This document shows positions 1-8,715 of a stretch of 40,762 bases of DNA, one piece after another. Numbering within the stretch: the first letter of the stretch is position 1; each line of letters opens with the position of its first letter. This stretch comes from Clostridia bacterium (GTDB taxonomy: Bacteria > Bacillota > Clostridia > Christensenellales > Aristaeellaceae). Both the position numbers and the translations under genes were made by a program. The notes beneath the pieces are model-generated. The model did no database searches, was not told the origin of the DNA, and saw nothing but the letters and a program-made list of their open reading frames with translations. The stretch spans positions 1 through 40,762 of the forward strand of contig JAFZOG010000109.1 of assembly GCA_017550745.1 (NCBI GenBank), written 5' to 3'.

Positions 1-81
1 CATTTCAGAATTAACTGTCTTTCTCCTCATTCTCTCTGTATCGTTTTCAAGATTCCCGCGCCCTCTCTTGAGCGCTTGGTT

Positions 82-110
82 AGAATACCACATCATCCGC
101 TCTATGTCAA
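82..110 (-). promoter_or_regulatory. Leftward sigma-A promoter for a gene beyond the left edge
   Basis: On the minus strand TTGACA (110-105), a 17-nt spacer and TATTCT (87-82) form a good sigma-A promoter. Transcription would run off the left edge. An ATG on the minus strand falls at 3-1, with a GGAG-like element some 18 nt upstream, so a gene may begin at or just beyond the edge; no coding sequence is visible. The surrounding 1-285 is AT-rich and has no gene. Confidence 0.6.
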
Positions 111-203
111 CTCCTTTTTTTATCCTTTTTGGAGTTTTTTCTGATTTTCATCTATTTCCCGAACAATCCACTGTTTTATTTGGATTTTTTTTCACTCTAT
201 ATC

Positions 204-240
204 CGAACATTCATATCCATTAAGTGCAATGAACGTTCAT
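204..240. promoter_or_regulatory. Repeated palindromic site GAACRTTCAT
   Basis: GAACATTCAT (204-213) and GAACGTTCAT (231-240) are direct repeats 27 bp apart. The second copy lies in the perfect 12-bp palindrome ATGAACGTTCAT (229-240). The pair sits upstream of the leftward promoter at 82-110 and could bind a dimeric regulator. The function is inferred; no regulator gene is adjacent. Confidence 0.35.
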
Positions 241-280
241 AATTTAAAAGAATATCTGTTCCCATTTTAGGCAGTTTAAA

Positions 281-363
281 ACAAAAATCCTCCGTCCTGT
301 TCGGATGCGCCTGGAAATGATTGCCGGCTTTCCCTGCGCGATTCCGGATAAAAACGGAGGATT
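281..363 (-). terminator. Terminator of the sigma/anti-sigma/SIMPL operon
   Basis: ACGGAGGATT (354-363) and AATCCTCCGT (286-295) are perfect 10-bp inverted arms. On the minus strand the distal arm is followed by a T-rich run (TTTTTGTTTT). The loop is unusually long (58 nt) and may contain internal pairing. The position, 17 bp after the SIMPL stop codon, fits an intrinsic terminator for the leftward operon. Confidence 0.6.
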
Positions 364-379
364 CGCTATGATTCAACTG

Positions 380-1099
380 TTATTGAAATTCATATACCAG
401 CGTTACTTCGGCGCTGACCGTGATATCGCCGCCGGTAATGACCGTGCCGCTGTCCATGCCTTTTCCTTCATAAGCAAATGTGTTGCTTACGCCGTAACCG
501 GCGTTCGCGTACTGGTTCTGAGCCGCGTTCACGGATACCAGTCCGCCCAGCTGCACTTTTGCGGCAGCAGCCAGTACGGCGGCTTTTTGCATCGCGTCTT
601 CTACGGCGCGGGTCAGCGCTTTCTGATAAGCCTCATTCTCCTTGGAGGACGAAAACTGGATGCCATAGCTTGTATTGGCTCCGGCTTCCATGGAGGCGTC
701 CAGCACCGTGCCGATCAGGTTCAAGTCATGCACGGTGACAGACACTGTGTTCTGCACCTCGTAATACAAAGTGCGCGTTTCCTGTCCGAAGGAAGAAACG
801 GAATAATCATACTGGCTGTATACGTTGAACTGGCTGGTCATAATATCCTGATCCTCAATGCCGCACCCGTGCAGCGCGTCCAGCACCGCGTTCATCAGCG
901 CCGCGTTCTCCTTCTGTGCCTCCTTGACGGTTTCCTTTTTGGTATTCACGCCGATTTGAAGGGTGGCTGTATCCGCGGCCAGGGAGACCGCGGCGTTTCC
1001 GGTGACGTGCATCAGGCAGGGGTCGGTTTCCGCCAGTGCCGGAACAGAAAGCGCCAACAGCAAACCGGCCATACAGACAGTGAAGAGCTTTTTCATCAT
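380..1099 (-). CDS. SIMPL (DUF541) domain secreted protein
   Basis: This 239-aa protein has a signal peptide (residues 1-23, cleavage after PALA, no lipobox cysteine) followed by a SIMPL/DUF541 domain over nearly the whole mature chain. Family hallmarks are the early V-x-G-x-A segment, the VKEAQKENAALM helix with an I/M-x-T-S-x-F-N-V-Y segment after it, and the C-terminal I-T-V-S-A-E-V-T-L-V-Y strand. SIMPL proteins (for example E. coli YggE) are periplasmic or surface oligomers linked to oxidative or envelope stress; their biochemistry is not settled. The start codon overlaps the stop of the upstream anti-sigma gene by 4 bp (ATGA), so the two are translationally coupled. It is the last gene of a three-gene operon and is probably controlled by the ECF sigma factor. 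Family assignment is firm; the stress role is inference. Confidence 0.85.
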   Translation of the reverse strand: MMKKLFTVCMAGLLLALSVPALAETDPCLMHVTGNAAVSLAADTATLQIGVNTKKETVKEAQKENAALMNAVLDALHGCGIEDQDIMTSQFNVYSQYDYSVSSFGQETRTLYYEVQNTVSVTVHDLNLIGTVLDASMEAGANTSYGIQFSSSKENEAYQKALTRAVEDAMQKAAVLAAAAKVQLGGLVSVNAAQNQYANAGYGVSNTFAYEGKGMDSGTVITGGDITVSAEVTLVYEFQ

Positions 1100-2331
1100 T
1101 TTGATTCCTTCTTTTCCTTCCTATTCTTTTTCACTTTCTTTACGATCACCCGGACAACCAGTGCCACCGCGCCAAGGGTGATGAGCCAGGGCAGCGCGGA
1201 CACAAGGAAAATGACCATATCCTCCAGGAACGCAGCGCCGCTCTCCAGGGAATCCCGGAAGCCTTCGGCGATACGCTGGCCCAGCGTGACCTGCTTAAGC
1301 TCCGTTACCCGCACTTCCTTCACTGTAGCGCGGACGGTAGCGTATTCCACCTTGCCGTCGTAGGTTTTCAGCTGGGAGGTGTAACGGTCGATATAATACT
1401 GCGCGTCGGCGATAGCGGCCTCGATCTCGATCAGATCGGATACGTCTCCCGCCGCCTGGAACATGCTTTGCAGCCGCTCCAATTTTTTCTGTTGGGTTTC
1501 CAGGCGGGTTTTCACATCATAGTAGCTGTCGCTCACATCCTGCATTTCCTGGGTCATGGACGTGACATTCCCGATGCCCTCCGCGCCGGCAAGGAATTCA
1601 TCCAGCCGCTGGGAAGGGATGCGCAGGGTAAGGGACGCGCTGCGGGTCTGGCCGCTGGAAGCGTCGCCGCTGGCGGAAAGGTATTCCACCCGGCCGCCAA
1701 GCTCCTTGGCCAGGGTTTGGAGGCTCTCCAGGTCCGCGTCGTAGTTGGTGGTCTTAATGGTGAAGCTGGCGCTGCGGATGATCTTTTCCTCCTGGACAGC
1801 GCCGCCCGCCGCGGTATCCGCCTGCGCTTCCTCCATTTCAACGGCCATGTCATAGTCGTCATAAGCGGACGCCATCATCGGTGTTTCATAGGCCATGCTG
1901 TAGTATTCGCCCGCATCGTTGCTCCTGCGCGCCACGCTGCTGCCTGACTTTGCGGCCTGTGAACCGGTTCCGTACTCGACAGACGCGCCGGTCGCCTTGG
2001 TTCTGGCGGGCATACTGTCCCTTGTCAGCGCTGTGCCGCCCAGCACGAACACCAGCACGGCTGCAGCCGCGATCCATGTTTTCCAGGGAAATTTCCTTGC
2101 TTTTCTATCCTCCATCGTATCTTCCTCCCGAATCATCCGCCGCCAGGAGGAGGAGAAGGCTTCGGGTACCTCGATTTCTTCATCCATCCGCCGGGCGTCA
2201 TTCAGCAGGGCAAGCCGCGCGGCGCAGTCCGGACAGGCCGCGGCGTGCTCCCGCATCCGATCCGCTTCCATTTCGGTAAGCGAACCGTCCACATAGGCGT
2301 CGAGAAGAGTTGAAAATTCTTTACAATCCAT
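1096..2331 (-). CDS. Anti-sigma factor (zf-HC2) fused to DUF4349
   Basis: A 411-aa membrane protein. Residues 1-45 form a zinc-finger anti-sigma domain (Cys3, His29, Cys33, Cys36 in H-x3-C-x2-C). A transmembrane helix follows at about 88-108, then a low-complexity linker, then a DUF4349 domain (about 185-375) with predicted coiled coil (QQKKLERLQSMFQ), and a second C-terminal transmembrane helix ending in a lysine-rich tail. The ATG at 2331 is preferred over an in-frame ATG 18 bp upstream because AGAGGAGG lies just before it. It should hold the upstream-encoded ECF sigma factor at the membrane until a signal releases it. Most DUF4349 proteins are stand-alone lipoproteins, so the fusion suggests DUF4349 acts as the external sensor. 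The gene lies 22 bp after the sigma gene. Confidence 0.85.
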   Translation of the reverse strand: MDCKEFSTLLDAYVDGSLTEMEADRMREHAAACPDCAARLALLNDARRMDEEIEVPEAFSSSWRRMIREEDTMEDRKARKFPWKTWIAAAAVLVFVLGGTALTRDSMPARTKATGASVEYGTGSQAAKSGSSVARRSNDAGEYYSMAYETPMMASAYDDYDMAVEMEEAQADTAAGGAVQEEKIIRSASFTIKTTNYDADLESLQTLAKELGGRVEYLSASGDASSGQTRSASLTLRIPSQRLDEFLAGAEGIGNVTSMTQEMQDVSDSYYDVKTRLETQQKKLERLQSMFQAAGDVSDLIEIEAAIADAQYYIDRYTSQLKTYDGKVEYATVRATVKEVRVTELKQVTLGQRIAEGFRDSLESGAAFLEDMVIFLVSALPWLITLGAVALVVRVIVKKVKKNRKEKKESK

Positions 2332-2353
2332 GTTTTCGCCTCCTCTCATTTCT

Positions 2354-2914
2354 TTAGACGGATTGGGAAGAAAAAAGTTCCGAAGATTTTTGCAATATAC
2401 CGCCGAGTTTTTCCCTTGCCCGGTTTACCCTGCTTTTTACCGTGCCCAGGGGCAGTTCCAGGGTTTCCGCTATTTCATCATACGCCATGCCGCGCATATC
2501 CCGAAGCACAATCATCCGCCGCATCTCTTCCGGAAGCTGATCCAGCCCCTCCCGCAGCAGGCGCATACGTTCCTTTTGTACCAACCGGGCGTAAGCTGTC
2601 GGCGCGGTGTCCGGCACGTCGAAGTTCGTTTCCTCCCGCATGGCGTCCAGCGACGCCGCGGGCCGCCGCTTGCGCAGGGCGTCTGTACACGCGTTCATGG
2701 CGATCCGGGTGATCCAGGTAGTAAACGATGCGTCGCGGCGGAAGGAGCCAAACGCTTTGAACGCCCGCAGCATGGCCTCCTGGGCGCAGTCCTGGGCATC
2801 CTCCCTGTTCCCCATCATATGATAACAAACGGCGTACACCTGCCGCTCGTTTTCCGCAGCCAGGCGTTCAAACTGTTCTCTTTCCTGATTTCTGGAAAAA
2901 AGCCTGATGGACAT
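2354..2914 (-). CDS. ECF (sigma-70 family) RNA polymerase sigma factor
   Basis: A 186-aa protein of typical ECF length. Region 2 spans about 18-85, with the DAQDCAQEAMLRAF helix and FTTWITRIAMNACTDALRKR; region 4 spans about 115-175, with the helix-turn-helix EIAETLELPLGTVKSRVNRAREKL. It directs RNA polymerase to a small stress regulon. The ATG is set by AAGGAGGG nine nt upstream. Immediately downstream are its presumed anti-sigma factor and a SIMPL protein, the usual sigma/anti-sigma order. A weak -10 (TACAAT on the minus strand, 2959-2954) lies about 40 nt upstream of the start but no clear -35 is seen, which would be compatible with autoregulation. The target promoters cannot be named from this window. 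Confidence 0.9.
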   Translation of the reverse strand: MSIRLFSRNQEREQFERLAAENERQVYAVCYHMMGNREDAQDCAQEAMLRAFKAFGSFRRDASFTTWITRIAMNACTDALRKRRPAASLDAMREETNFDVPDTAPTAYARLVQKERMRLLREGLDQLPEEMRRMIVLRDMRGMAYDEIAETLELPLGTVKSRVNRAREKLGGILQKSSELFSSQSV

Positions 2915-3133
2915 GCGCCGCTTCCCTCCTTGTCTCGCATACCGGACAGCATCATTGTACCACCGATCTGCCGAAAAGGAAATATGATTTCCATTTCATT
3001 TTCGGGAAAATACACACGCGGAAACGTGCATAGCGAAGCATTGAATGCTGCCATCCCTGGCCTATTTATCAATATAATGTATTATCTGGTTGTTTTATTT
3101 TTCTGATTTGACCGTTTTATACATTTTTTAATA

Positions 3134-3162
3134 TTGACAACTGGTTTTTCATCGCTTATAAT
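3134..3162 (+). promoter_or_regulatory. Perfect sigma-A promoter of the pectin locus
   Basis: TTGACA (3134-3139), a 17-bp spacer and TATAAT (3157-3162) match the sigma-A consensus completely. Transcription would begin near 3169, giving a roughly 60-nt leader before the GH43 gene. This 317-bp divergent gap (2915-3231) also holds the start region of the leftward sigma operon. No obvious operator palindrome overlaps the promoter, although a consensus promoter on a catabolic locus would normally need repression. Confidence 0.85.
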
Positions 3163-3231
3163 GTATATGCTGGTAAATCAAATCCGACGTTGATCGATAT
3201 GTACTGTTTGCCAAGAAGGGAGCGACGGCTC

Positions 3232-4695
3232 GTGCGATACGCCAATCCCATCCTGCGCGGGGATTATTCCGATCCGGATGTGATCCGTGTGGGCGAAGAT
3301 TTTTATATGATCTCCTCCTCTTTTACCTACGTGCCCGGTATTCCGGTGCTGCATTCCAGGGATCTTGTCCACTGGGAGCTGATCGGCTACGCGGCGCGGC
3401 GCCTTCCTTTTGCCCGGTACGACAAACCCGCCCACAAATGCGGCATCTGGGCCCCCAGCCTGCGGTTTCACAACGGGCTGTTTTATGTGTATGTGTGCAT
3501 GCCGGACGAGGGGTTATTTGCTTTTACCGCCAAAGACCCGGCGGGAGAATGGGAATGCCACTACGTGAAGGACGTGACCGGCTGGATCGACCCCTGCCCG
3601 CTGTTTGACGATGACGGGCGGGTATGGCTTGTCCACGGTTTCGCCGCCAGCCGGGCGGGGATCAACAATGTGCTGTATGTGCATAAAATGTCCGCCGACG
3701 GCCTGACGGTAGTGGATAAGGGCCGGATGGTATACGACGGCGCGGACCACAACGACATCACCGTGGAAGGGCCCAAGGCCTACAAGCGGGACGGCGTTTA
3801 CTGGATCCTGTGTCCGGCGGGCAGCGTGAAGCCCGGATACCAGCTGGCCCTGCGGTCAAACAGCATCTACGGCCCCTATGAACGCCGGGTGGTGCTGGGC
3901 CAGGGCAGCACGCCCATCAACGGCCCCCACCAGGGCGGCTGGGTCAGCGACGGCCGGGGAAAGGACTGGTTTATCCATTTTCAGGACATGGACGCCTACG
4001 GCAGGGTGACCCACCTGCAGCCGGTGGATTGGACAGACGGCTGGCCTGAAATCGGCAGGAAGGGTTCGCCGGTGCTGGGCGGGCAGATCGATTTGCCCCC
4101 CTTCGCCGCGGAAATCCCCACATCCGATGAGTTCGTCCATGGCCTGGGGCTGCAGTGGCAATGGCAGGCCAATCCCAGCATGAGCTGGTATTCGGAATTA
4201 AAGCCCGGACTGCGGCTGCACGCCGCGCCGGCGGAAAGCCTGTTCCACGCGGGCAACTTCCTTTCCCAGCTCATGCAGAACCACGATTTTGACATGGACA
4301 CCCAGTTCGACACCCATGCCCAGGACGGCGACATTTCGGGCCTGGGCATGATGGGCTATACATATTATTATATCGCGCTCGGCCAGGGCCGGGTGAGCCT
4401 GAAAATGGGCATGGCGGTGGAAATCAGCCGCTGGGTGCCGGAGCGGGTCACGGAAACAGCCATTGCGGAGGTCATGTGGCCAAGCGAGCGGATCATGCTG
4501 CGGATGCGGGTCAGGCGGGGCAACGTGTCCTTCTTCTATGGCGAAGGCAGCCATTCCCTGCGGCCCCTGGGCGGCGAATATCCCATGACCGGCGGCGGAT
4601 GGACCGGCGCGCGCCCCGGCCTGTTCACCCTGAACACCCTGGGCCGCTGGGGCGGCTGGGCGGATGTGCAGTACGTTAAGTTTTCTACATTATAA
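3232..4695 (+). CDS. GH43-family glycoside hydrolase (beta-xylosidase / alpha-L-arabinofuranosidase type)
   Basis: This 487-aa protein lacks a signal peptide and is probably cytoplasmic. The N-terminal five-bladed propeller of GH43 covers about 1-300. Candidate catalytic residues are Asp14 (base, in SDPDVIR), Asp120 (pKa modulator, in GWIDPCPL) and Glu179 (acid, in TVEGPKAY). The C-terminal ~190 residues look like the beta-sandwich found on many GH43 enzymes. GTG at 3232 is chosen because AAGAAGGGAG lies about 9 nt upstream; an in-frame TTG at 3190 has no ribosome site. GH43 enzymes release arabinose, xylose or galactose from oligosaccharides. In this pectin-type locus the substrate is probably an arabinan or galactan side-chain fragment, but specificity cannot be read from sequence. 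It is the first gene after the consensus promoter. Confidence 0.88.
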   Translation: MRYANPILRGDYSDPDVIRVGEDFYMISSSFTYVPGIPVLHSRDLVHWELIGYAARRLPFARYDKPAHKCGIWAPSLRFHNGLFYVYVCMPDEGLFAFTAKDPAGEWECHYVKDVTGWIDPCPLFDDDGRVWLVHGFAASRAGINNVLYVHKMSADGLTVVDKGRMVYDGADHNDITVEGPKAYKRDGVYWILCPAGSVKPGYQLALRSNSIYGPYERRVVLGQGSTPINGPHQGGWVSDGRGKDWFIHFQDMDAYGRVTHLQPVDWTDGWPEIGRKGSPVLGGQIDLPPFAAEIPTSDEFVHGLGLQWQWQANPSMSWYSELKPGLRLHAAPAESLFHAGNFLSQLMQNHDFDMDTQFDTHAQDGDISGLGMMGYTYYYIALGQGRVSLKMGMAVEISRWVPERVTETAIAEVMWPSERIMLRMRVRRGNVSFFYGEGSHSLRPLGGEYPMTGGGWTGARPGLFTLNTLGRWGGWADVQYVKFSTL

Positions 4696-4746
4696 AAAAA
4701 TTCGAAATATAAGAATGAAACAACGACCACCGAGGAGGAGCGTCCT

Positions 4747-7716
4747 GTGAAACGTCTTGCCGGGATGATGCTGATGGTTTTCTGCCTGACGGGGGTTCTT
4801 TGCGCCCAGGGAGAAACCGTCGGCGGCGAATGGGCCGATTTATACGCTTTGTCTGCGGAAACCGCCATTGAATACGGTGATTTGCGGGAGGAATGGGCGC
4901 AGAACCCTGACGTCTATGCCCCCGCGCCGCAGGACGCCCGCATCGAGCTAAAGCCTGCCGATGCGGAGCTGTCCGGCGACATCCGGTTCGTGGAGCATTT
5001 TGACGCGTATGGCCCGCTGTATCCCGCGCAGAAAGGCGCGTTTGACGCTGTGCTGTCCGCGGGGGACAATGATTCCGCCGCCGTTTGGCATATCACGGTG
5101 GAGCACGCGGGCCTGTACGAGCTGCAGGTTTCCTATCTTGCCCTGGGCGGAAACGAAGCCAAGGTGCAGCGCAAAATCACCATTGACGGGGAAATGCCCT
5201 TTGAGGAAGCCAACAACCTGTGCTTCTACCGCGTGTTTGAGGAGGAAGTGCAGGCAAACGGCAGGATGCGCGTCAATGCCATCGGCGATGAGGTATGGCC
5301 GCACATGTATGAAAAAGAAGTGTGGCAGACCGTGCGGGCGGTGGATCAGCAGGCCATTTATGTGGATCCGCTGCAATTCTACCTCTCCGAGGGCCGGCAT
5401 GAAATCTGCTTCCAGTATGTGGACCAGCCCGTGGTGCTGGGGGAAATCGCTTTCGTAAGCCCCAGGACGTATCCCGCCTATGCTGAAAAGCTGGCCCAGT
5501 GGCAGGCGGCGGGCTGCCAGCCCGTATCCTCCGGGACGGTCGTCAAGCTGCAGGCGGAAAACAGCGCCTGGCGCAGTGAAAACGTCATCCGCCGCGAATC
5601 CGACGCCGACCCCATGACCGAGCCCAAGTCCGGCGCAGAGCGGGTGCTGAATATCGTAGGCGGTTACCGCTGGCGTCTTGGCAACGCGGCGGTGAGCTGG
5701 GACATCGACGTGCCCGAATCCGGCCTGTACGCCATTCACTTTAAGGTGCTCCAGAGCACCGACCCGGGAATGCCCTCCTACCGGCAGATCATGATCGACG
5801 GTGAAATCCCCTTTGAGGAAATGAAGCTCTATTCCTTCCCCTATGACAGCCATTGGTACGGCGACACCCTGCGGGACGCGGACGGCGTGCCGTACCAGTT
5901 TTACCTTGAAAAGGGAAAGCACACCCTCACCGCCACGGTGAAGCTGGGGCCCATCGGCGACATCATGCGCCGCACGGAAAAGGATACCGCCTATTTGAGC
6001 CGGATGCAGCGGGAGATCGTGAAAATCACCGGCACGGAGCCGGATTACAATTATGAATACGACCTGTACCGCACCATGCCGGAGCTGAGCGGCCAGCTTA
6101 TTTACCTGGCGGAGAGGCTTTCGGAAAGCGCTGACCTGCTGGCCTCTATTTCCAGCGAAACCACCTCCATGGAAAACAACTACCGGCAGATCATCGACCA
6201 GCTTCATTTCTTCGCCGAAGACGTGGACCGCATTCCCAAGGCCCTCAGCGACCTGGACAACGCCCAAAGCAACCTGGGCACCTATATCGCTTCCATTGAA
6301 AAATGCCCCATGGCCATGGATTACCTGGCGCTGACCGCGCCGGACGCGGCGTTTGAAATCACCACCTCCAATTTCCTTCAGCGCATGGCCGTGACAGGGG
6401 AAAACTTCATCGCTTCTTTTTCCAAGGATTATGACAGCGTGGGCCTGATCGTGGACGATATGCCCGAAAACAAGGAGACCACCCTGCTCAACGTGTGGAT
6501 CGCCCGCGGCACCGAGTGGGGCGAAATCCTCAAGGAGCTGGCCGACGAAGATTTCACGCCCAAGACCGGCATCGTCATCAATCTGCACGTGCTGCCCGCG
6601 GGGCAGCTGTCCACCGGGTCCGTCAACACCATCATGCTGGCTGTGGCCAGCGGCACCGCCCCGGACGTGGCGCTCAGTGTGCAGTACAATCTGCCCAACG
6701 AATTCGCCTTCCGCGGCGCAGTGGCGGATCTGACCCAGTTCCCGGATTTTGAGGAAGTGGCCTCGGGCTTTTATGAAAGCAGCCTGATCCCCTTCCGCTA
6801 CAACGGCGGGGTGTACGCGCTGCCGGAAACCATGGACTTTACCTGCCTGATTTATCGGCAGGACGTGCTGGCGGAGCTGGGGCTGGAGCTGCCGGAAACC
6901 TGGACGGACCTGTACCAGAAAGTGCTGCCCAGGCTGTATGAAAACAACATGAGCTTCTCCCTGCCGGTGGATACCTCCGTATCCAGCAATTCTCCCGGCG
7001 CGCTGCGCGGGTTCACGATGCTGCTGCTGCAAATGGGCGGCGATTATTACAAAGGCGGCGGGGCCGCGTCCGGGCTGGATACGCCGGAAGCCTACAAAGC
7101 CTTTAAAGCCTGGACGGACATGTACGCCAACTATGAAATCGACGCGGAAAGCAATTTCTTCACCCGCATCCGTACCGGCACCATGCCCATCGGCATCGGG
7201 AATTATACCACCTACATGCAGTTGATGACCTCCGCGCCGGAGCTGTACGGCCGCTGGAGCATCGCCCCTGTGCCCGGCACGCTGCAGCCCGACGGTACCG
7301 TCAGGCATACCGTGGGCACCACGGCGTCCACCGCCAACATCATCCTGAGCCAGAGCGAAAAGCAGGAGGCGGCCTGGGAATTCATGAAGTGGTGGTGCAG
7401 CGAGGAAGTGCAGACCCGCTACGGCCGTGAGCTGGAAGCCATCCTGGGCATGGGCGCCCGGTGGAATACCGCCAATGTGAACGCCTTTTATTCCCTGCCC
7501 TGGGACGCCCGGCACGAACGGGTCATCCGGGCGCAGATGGAAGCCGCGGAAGAACAGCTGATCGTTCCCGGCGGCTACTTTACGGGCCGCCACATCATCA
7601 ATGCCTGGAACCGGGTGGTCATCAACAACGAAAACGCCCGGGACGCCCTGGAAAAAGCGGTCAAGGACATCAACAAGGAGCTGCATAACAAACGGCTGGA
7701 GTTTGGGCTGGAATAA
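4747..7716 (+). CDS. Giant extracellular solute-binding protein with duplicated N-terminal modules
   Basis: A 989-aa exported protein, about twice the normal size of a sugar-binding protein. A signal peptide (1-20) has no good lipobox. Two related beta-rich modules follow, at about 60-240 and 265-430, each carrying an ITIDGE(M/I)PFEE-type strand about 203 residues apart and a (Q)FYL-x-x-G-(R/K)H segment. These resemble carbohydrate-binding jelly rolls. A helical, coiled-coil-prone linker (about 430-560) leads to a family-1 extracellular solute-binding domain (about 575-985, with ASGTAPDVAL and EAAWEFMKWW). The GTG start follows GAGGAGGAG. Two permease genes lie immediately downstream, so it probably delivers an oligosaccharide to them. 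Module-1 and -2 function as a substrate trap is inference. Confidence 0.85.
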   Translation: MKRLAGMMLMVFCLTGVLCAQGETVGGEWADLYALSAETAIEYGDLREEWAQNPDVYAPAPQDARIELKPADAELSGDIRFVEHFDAYGPLYPAQKGAFDAVLSAGDNDSAAVWHITVEHAGLYELQVSYLALGGNEAKVQRKITIDGEMPFEEANNLCFYRVFEEEVQANGRMRVNAIGDEVWPHMYEKEVWQTVRAVDQQAIYVDPLQFYLSEGRHEICFQYVDQPVVLGEIAFVSPRTYPAYAEKLAQWQAAGCQPVSSGTVVKLQAENSAWRSENVIRRESDADPMTEPKSGAERVLNIVGGYRWRLGNAAVSWDIDVPESGLYAIHFKVLQSTDPGMPSYRQIMIDGEIPFEEMKLYSFPYDSHWYGDTLRDADGVPYQFYLEKGKHTLTATVKLGPIGDIMRRTEKDTAYLSRMQREIVKITGTEPDYNYEYDLYRTMPELSGQLIYLAERLSESADLLASISSETTSMENNYRQIIDQLHFFAEDVDRIPKALSDLDNAQSNLGTYIASIEKCPMAMDYLALTAPDAAFEITTSNFLQRMAVTGENFIASFSKDYDSVGLIVDDMPENKETTLLNVWIARGTEWGEILKELADEDFTPKTGIVINLHVLPAGQLSTGSVNTIMLAVASGTAPDVALSVQYNLPNEFAFRGAVADLTQFPDFEEVASGFYESSLIPFRYNGGVYALPETMDFTCLIYRQDVLAELGLELPETWTDLYQKVLPRLYENNMSFSLPVDTSVSSNSPGALRGFTMLLLQMGGDYYKGGGAASGLDTPEAYKAFKAWTDMYANYEIDAESNFFTRIRTGTMPIGIGNYTTYMQLMTSAPELYGRWSIAPVPGTLQPDGTVRHTVGTTASTANIILSQSEKQEAAWEFMKWWCSEEVQTRYGRELEAILGMGARWNTANVNAFYSLPWDARHERVIRAQMEAAEEQLIVPGGYFTGRHIINAWNRVVINNENARDALEKAVKDINKELHNKRLEFGLE

Positions 7717-7738
7717 AGAAAACCAAGGAGTGATTGCC

Positions 7739-8647
7739 GTGCAGGCAGTGAATAAGAGCGGCTTCAAAGAATGGATGCGCAAAAACGGCACCGGGTATGC
7801 CTTTTTGCTGCCCTTTCTGATCCTGTTCGCGGTGTTTGTGATCGTGCCGGTGGCGGTAGCCATGTACTACAGCCTGACCAATTACAACATGATCCAGCCC
7901 GCCCGGTTCGTGGGCATCAGCAATTATTCCCAGCTGATCCTGGATGACGACGTGTTTTTGATCTCTCTCAAAAACACCATGCTGTTTGCCGTGATCACCG
8001 GCCCCATCGGCTATTTCGCCTCCTTCCTGATGGCGTGGCTGATCACGCTGGTGAAGCGGGGCAGGGGCTTCTTTTCCCTCATGTTTTACGCCCCCAGCCT
8101 GACCAGCGGCGTGGCCATGGCGACCATCTGGCTGATCCTCTTTTCCGGCGACCGGTACGGGTACATCAACAACCTGCTGCTCCGCGCCGGGCTGATCCTG
8201 GAGCCGATCCTGTGGACCAAGGACGCCACCTATGTGCTGCCGGTCGTCATGATCATCTCCGTCTGGATGAGCATGGGCACCGGTTTCCTGGTGTTCCTGG
8301 CGGGCCTGCAGAATGTGGATCCCGCCATGTACGAGGCCGCCCGGGTGGACGGCATTAAGAACAAGTTCCAGGAGCTGCGGTTCATCACTTTGCCCATGAT
8401 GAAGCCGCAGATGCTCTTCGGCGCCATTAACGCCATCGTCGGCGCTTTCGGCGTATTCGACGTTGCCACCGCCGTGGCCGGTATGCCCAGCCCTAACTAC
8501 GCCGCCCACACCATCGTGGCCCACCTGTACGACTACGCTTTCACCCGCTTCAATATGGGCTATGCCAGCGCGGTGGCCATGGCGCTGTTCGTGATCACCT
8601 TTACCCTGGGGCGGATCTGCATGCATGTGTTTAAGGACAATACATAA
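7739..8647 (+). CDS. Carbohydrate ABC transporter permease (UgpA type), pair 1
   Basis: A 302-aa inner-membrane permease with six predicted helices; the first is at about 19-44. The EAA loop reads YEAARVDGIKNKFQELRFI, the site that docks on the ATPase. GTG at 7739 is taken as start because AAGGAG lies 8 nt upstream; codons further upstream overlap the solute-binding protein gene and lack a ribosome site. It forms a heterodimer with the next permease, energised by an ATPase not encoded here. The 22-bp gap after the giant binding protein suggests one importer. Confidence 0.9.
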   Translation: MQAVNKSGFKEWMRKNGTGYAFLLPFLILFAVFVIVPVAVAMYYSLTNYNMIQPARFVGISNYSQLILDDDVFLISLKNTMLFAVITGPIGYFASFLMAWLITLVKRGRGFFSLMFYAPSLTSGVAMATIWLILFSGDRYGYINNLLLRAGLILEPILWTKDATYVLPVVMIISVWMSMGTGFLVFLAGLQNVDPAMYEAARVDGIKNKFQELRFITLPMMKPQMLFGAINAIVGAFGVFDVATAVAGMPSPNYAAHTIVAHLYDYAFTRFNMGYASAVAMALFVITFTLGRICMHVFKDNT

Positions 8648-8715
8648 CGATCTCGAAACAATGCGGGACCTCCTGCTTTTCCACTCCTCACTGACCGCAA
8701 GGGAGGCTGACAATC

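Noticed and set aside
3190-3231. Upstream TTG and ATG starts for the GH43 gene
   Set aside because: No ribosome site precedes them, whereas GTG at 3232 is preceded by AAGAAGGGAG and gives the conserved family N-terminus.
4948-7863. Very long open frame on the minus strand opposite the giant binding protein
   Set aside because: It is the antisense shadow of a GC-rich coding gene; it has no ribosome site, its product is a low-complexity His/Gly/Val-rich string, and it matches no family. The same applies to the long minus frames at 28504-31290 and 18465-20777.
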